From the NCBI GenBank assembly GCA_024697845.1, contig JAILRZ010000158.1, forward strand, positions 1 to 32,045: a stretch of DNA of 32,045 nucleotides, given 5' to 3'. A model generated the notes under the pieces. The model was not told the DNA's origin. It worked only from the letters and a program-made list of their open reading frames with translations, and did no database searches. The stretch's first letter is position 1; each line of letters begins with the position of its first letter. The position numbers were made by a program, and so were the translations under genes. Source of the DNA: Eubacterium sp. (GTDB taxonomy: Bacteria > Bacillota > Clostridia > Lachnospirales > Lachnospiraceae). Shown here one piece after another: positions 31,800 to 32,045 of the stretch.

Positions 31800-32045
31800 C
31801 TAGTACTTTTCAGGTTCCGGATAAGATACACCAAAGGTTTCAACAGTAACCTTTTTCATTTTCTGTTCTTCCAACGGTTTATCCTGATAATCGGTAGGAA
31901 CTTCAGCAATCTTATTTACAACATCCATTCCTTCAATTACCTTACCAAATGCAGCATACTGTCCATCCAGATGTGGAGAGGTCTGATGCATAATAAAGAA
32001 CTGGGATCCGGCTGAGTTTGGCATCATACTTCTTGCCATAGAAAG
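31800..32045 (-). CDS. cyclophilin-type peptidyl-prolyl cis-trans isomerase, C-terminal part
   Basis: The last 81 codons are in view, reading [19 protein letters not shown] and later [14 protein letters not shown], which is the C-terminal half of a cyclophilin. The S-M-A-R, Q-F-F-I and F-G-K-V-I-x-G motifs are those of the active-site region. Enzymes of this family speed proline isomerisation in folding. The N-terminal part, including the first active-site Arg-Phe motif, lies beyond the window, so cytoplasmic or lipoprotein form cannot be told. No terminator is clear before the DUF1858 gene. Confidence 0.93.
   Translation of the reverse strand, partial: LSMARSMMPNSAGSQFFIMHQTSPHLDGQYAAFGKVIEGMDVVNKIAEVPTDYQDKPLEEQKMKKVTVETFGVSYPEPEKY

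Overview
This is a low-GC Firmicutes (Clostridia) window, most likely a gut Lachnospiraceae. That placement rests on the AT-rich sequence, the strong AGGAGG ribosome binding sites, several Lachnospiraceae-type small families (DUF6462, DUF6145, DUF6465, TIGR04076), and an SPKTG sortase signal. All genes but one (the lysine/alanine-rich protein at 26.2 kb) lie on the minus strand, so gene order below runs from high to low coordinates.

Region 1 (about 1-5050) looks like one end of an integrated plasmid or ICE of the Tn1549/CTn kind. It has four tandem Xis-like DUF6462 genes, then parA, parB and repA (RepA_N plus DUF6017), then a small unknown. Inside repA is a 24-bp tandem repeat that may be the replication origin. 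Between the DUF6462 array and lysS there is a strong terminator and a cluster of 10-11-bp-spaced repeats that resemble integrase arm sites. No integrase is in view. To the left are a TIGR04076 gene and the first 23 codons of a peptidase-C26-type glutamine amidotransferase. That gene is broken by a 73-bp inverted copy of the TIGR04076 gene, either an assembly artefact or a real rearrangement.

Region 2 (5.0-8.4 kb) is housekeeping: greA-lysS, then a secreted amidase-like protein with a small lipoprotein.

Region 3 (8.5-20.9 kb) is the most coherent system: a chitobiose/GlcNAc utilisation locus. Transcription order is GH94 N,N'-diacetylchitobiose phosphorylase, phosphohexomutase, YesM-type histidine kinase, ABC binding protein, two permeases, AraC-type response regulator, nagB, nagA. 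The inferred route is uptake of (GlcNAc)2, phosphorolysis to GlcNAc plus GlcNAc-1-P, conversion to GlcNAc-6-P, deacetylation by NagA, and deamination by NagB to fructose-6-P. No transporter ATPase is present, so a shared MsmX-type ATPase elsewhere is likely. Regulatory structure is rich. Perfect 10-bp direct repeats with a 20-bp period (core CTA-N3-TTG on the plus strand) precede both the phosphorylase and the binding-protein genes and are good candidates for the response regulator's operator. The phosphorylase leader has two terminators sharing one 5' arm. A five-hairpin array lies between the mutase and the kinase.

Region 4 (20.9-25.2 kb) is a probable operon: NfeD, SPFH/band-7 protein, DUF6145, coaX, dusB and a short-chain dehydrogenase. 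Region 5 (25.2-32.0 kb) holds an SH3 protein, the plus-strand lysine/alanine-rich DUF6465 protein, a 1520-residue sortase-anchored surface protein with a fibro-slime domain and InlB-type repeats, a DUF1858 redox protein, and the C-terminal end of a cyclophilin cut by the window edge.
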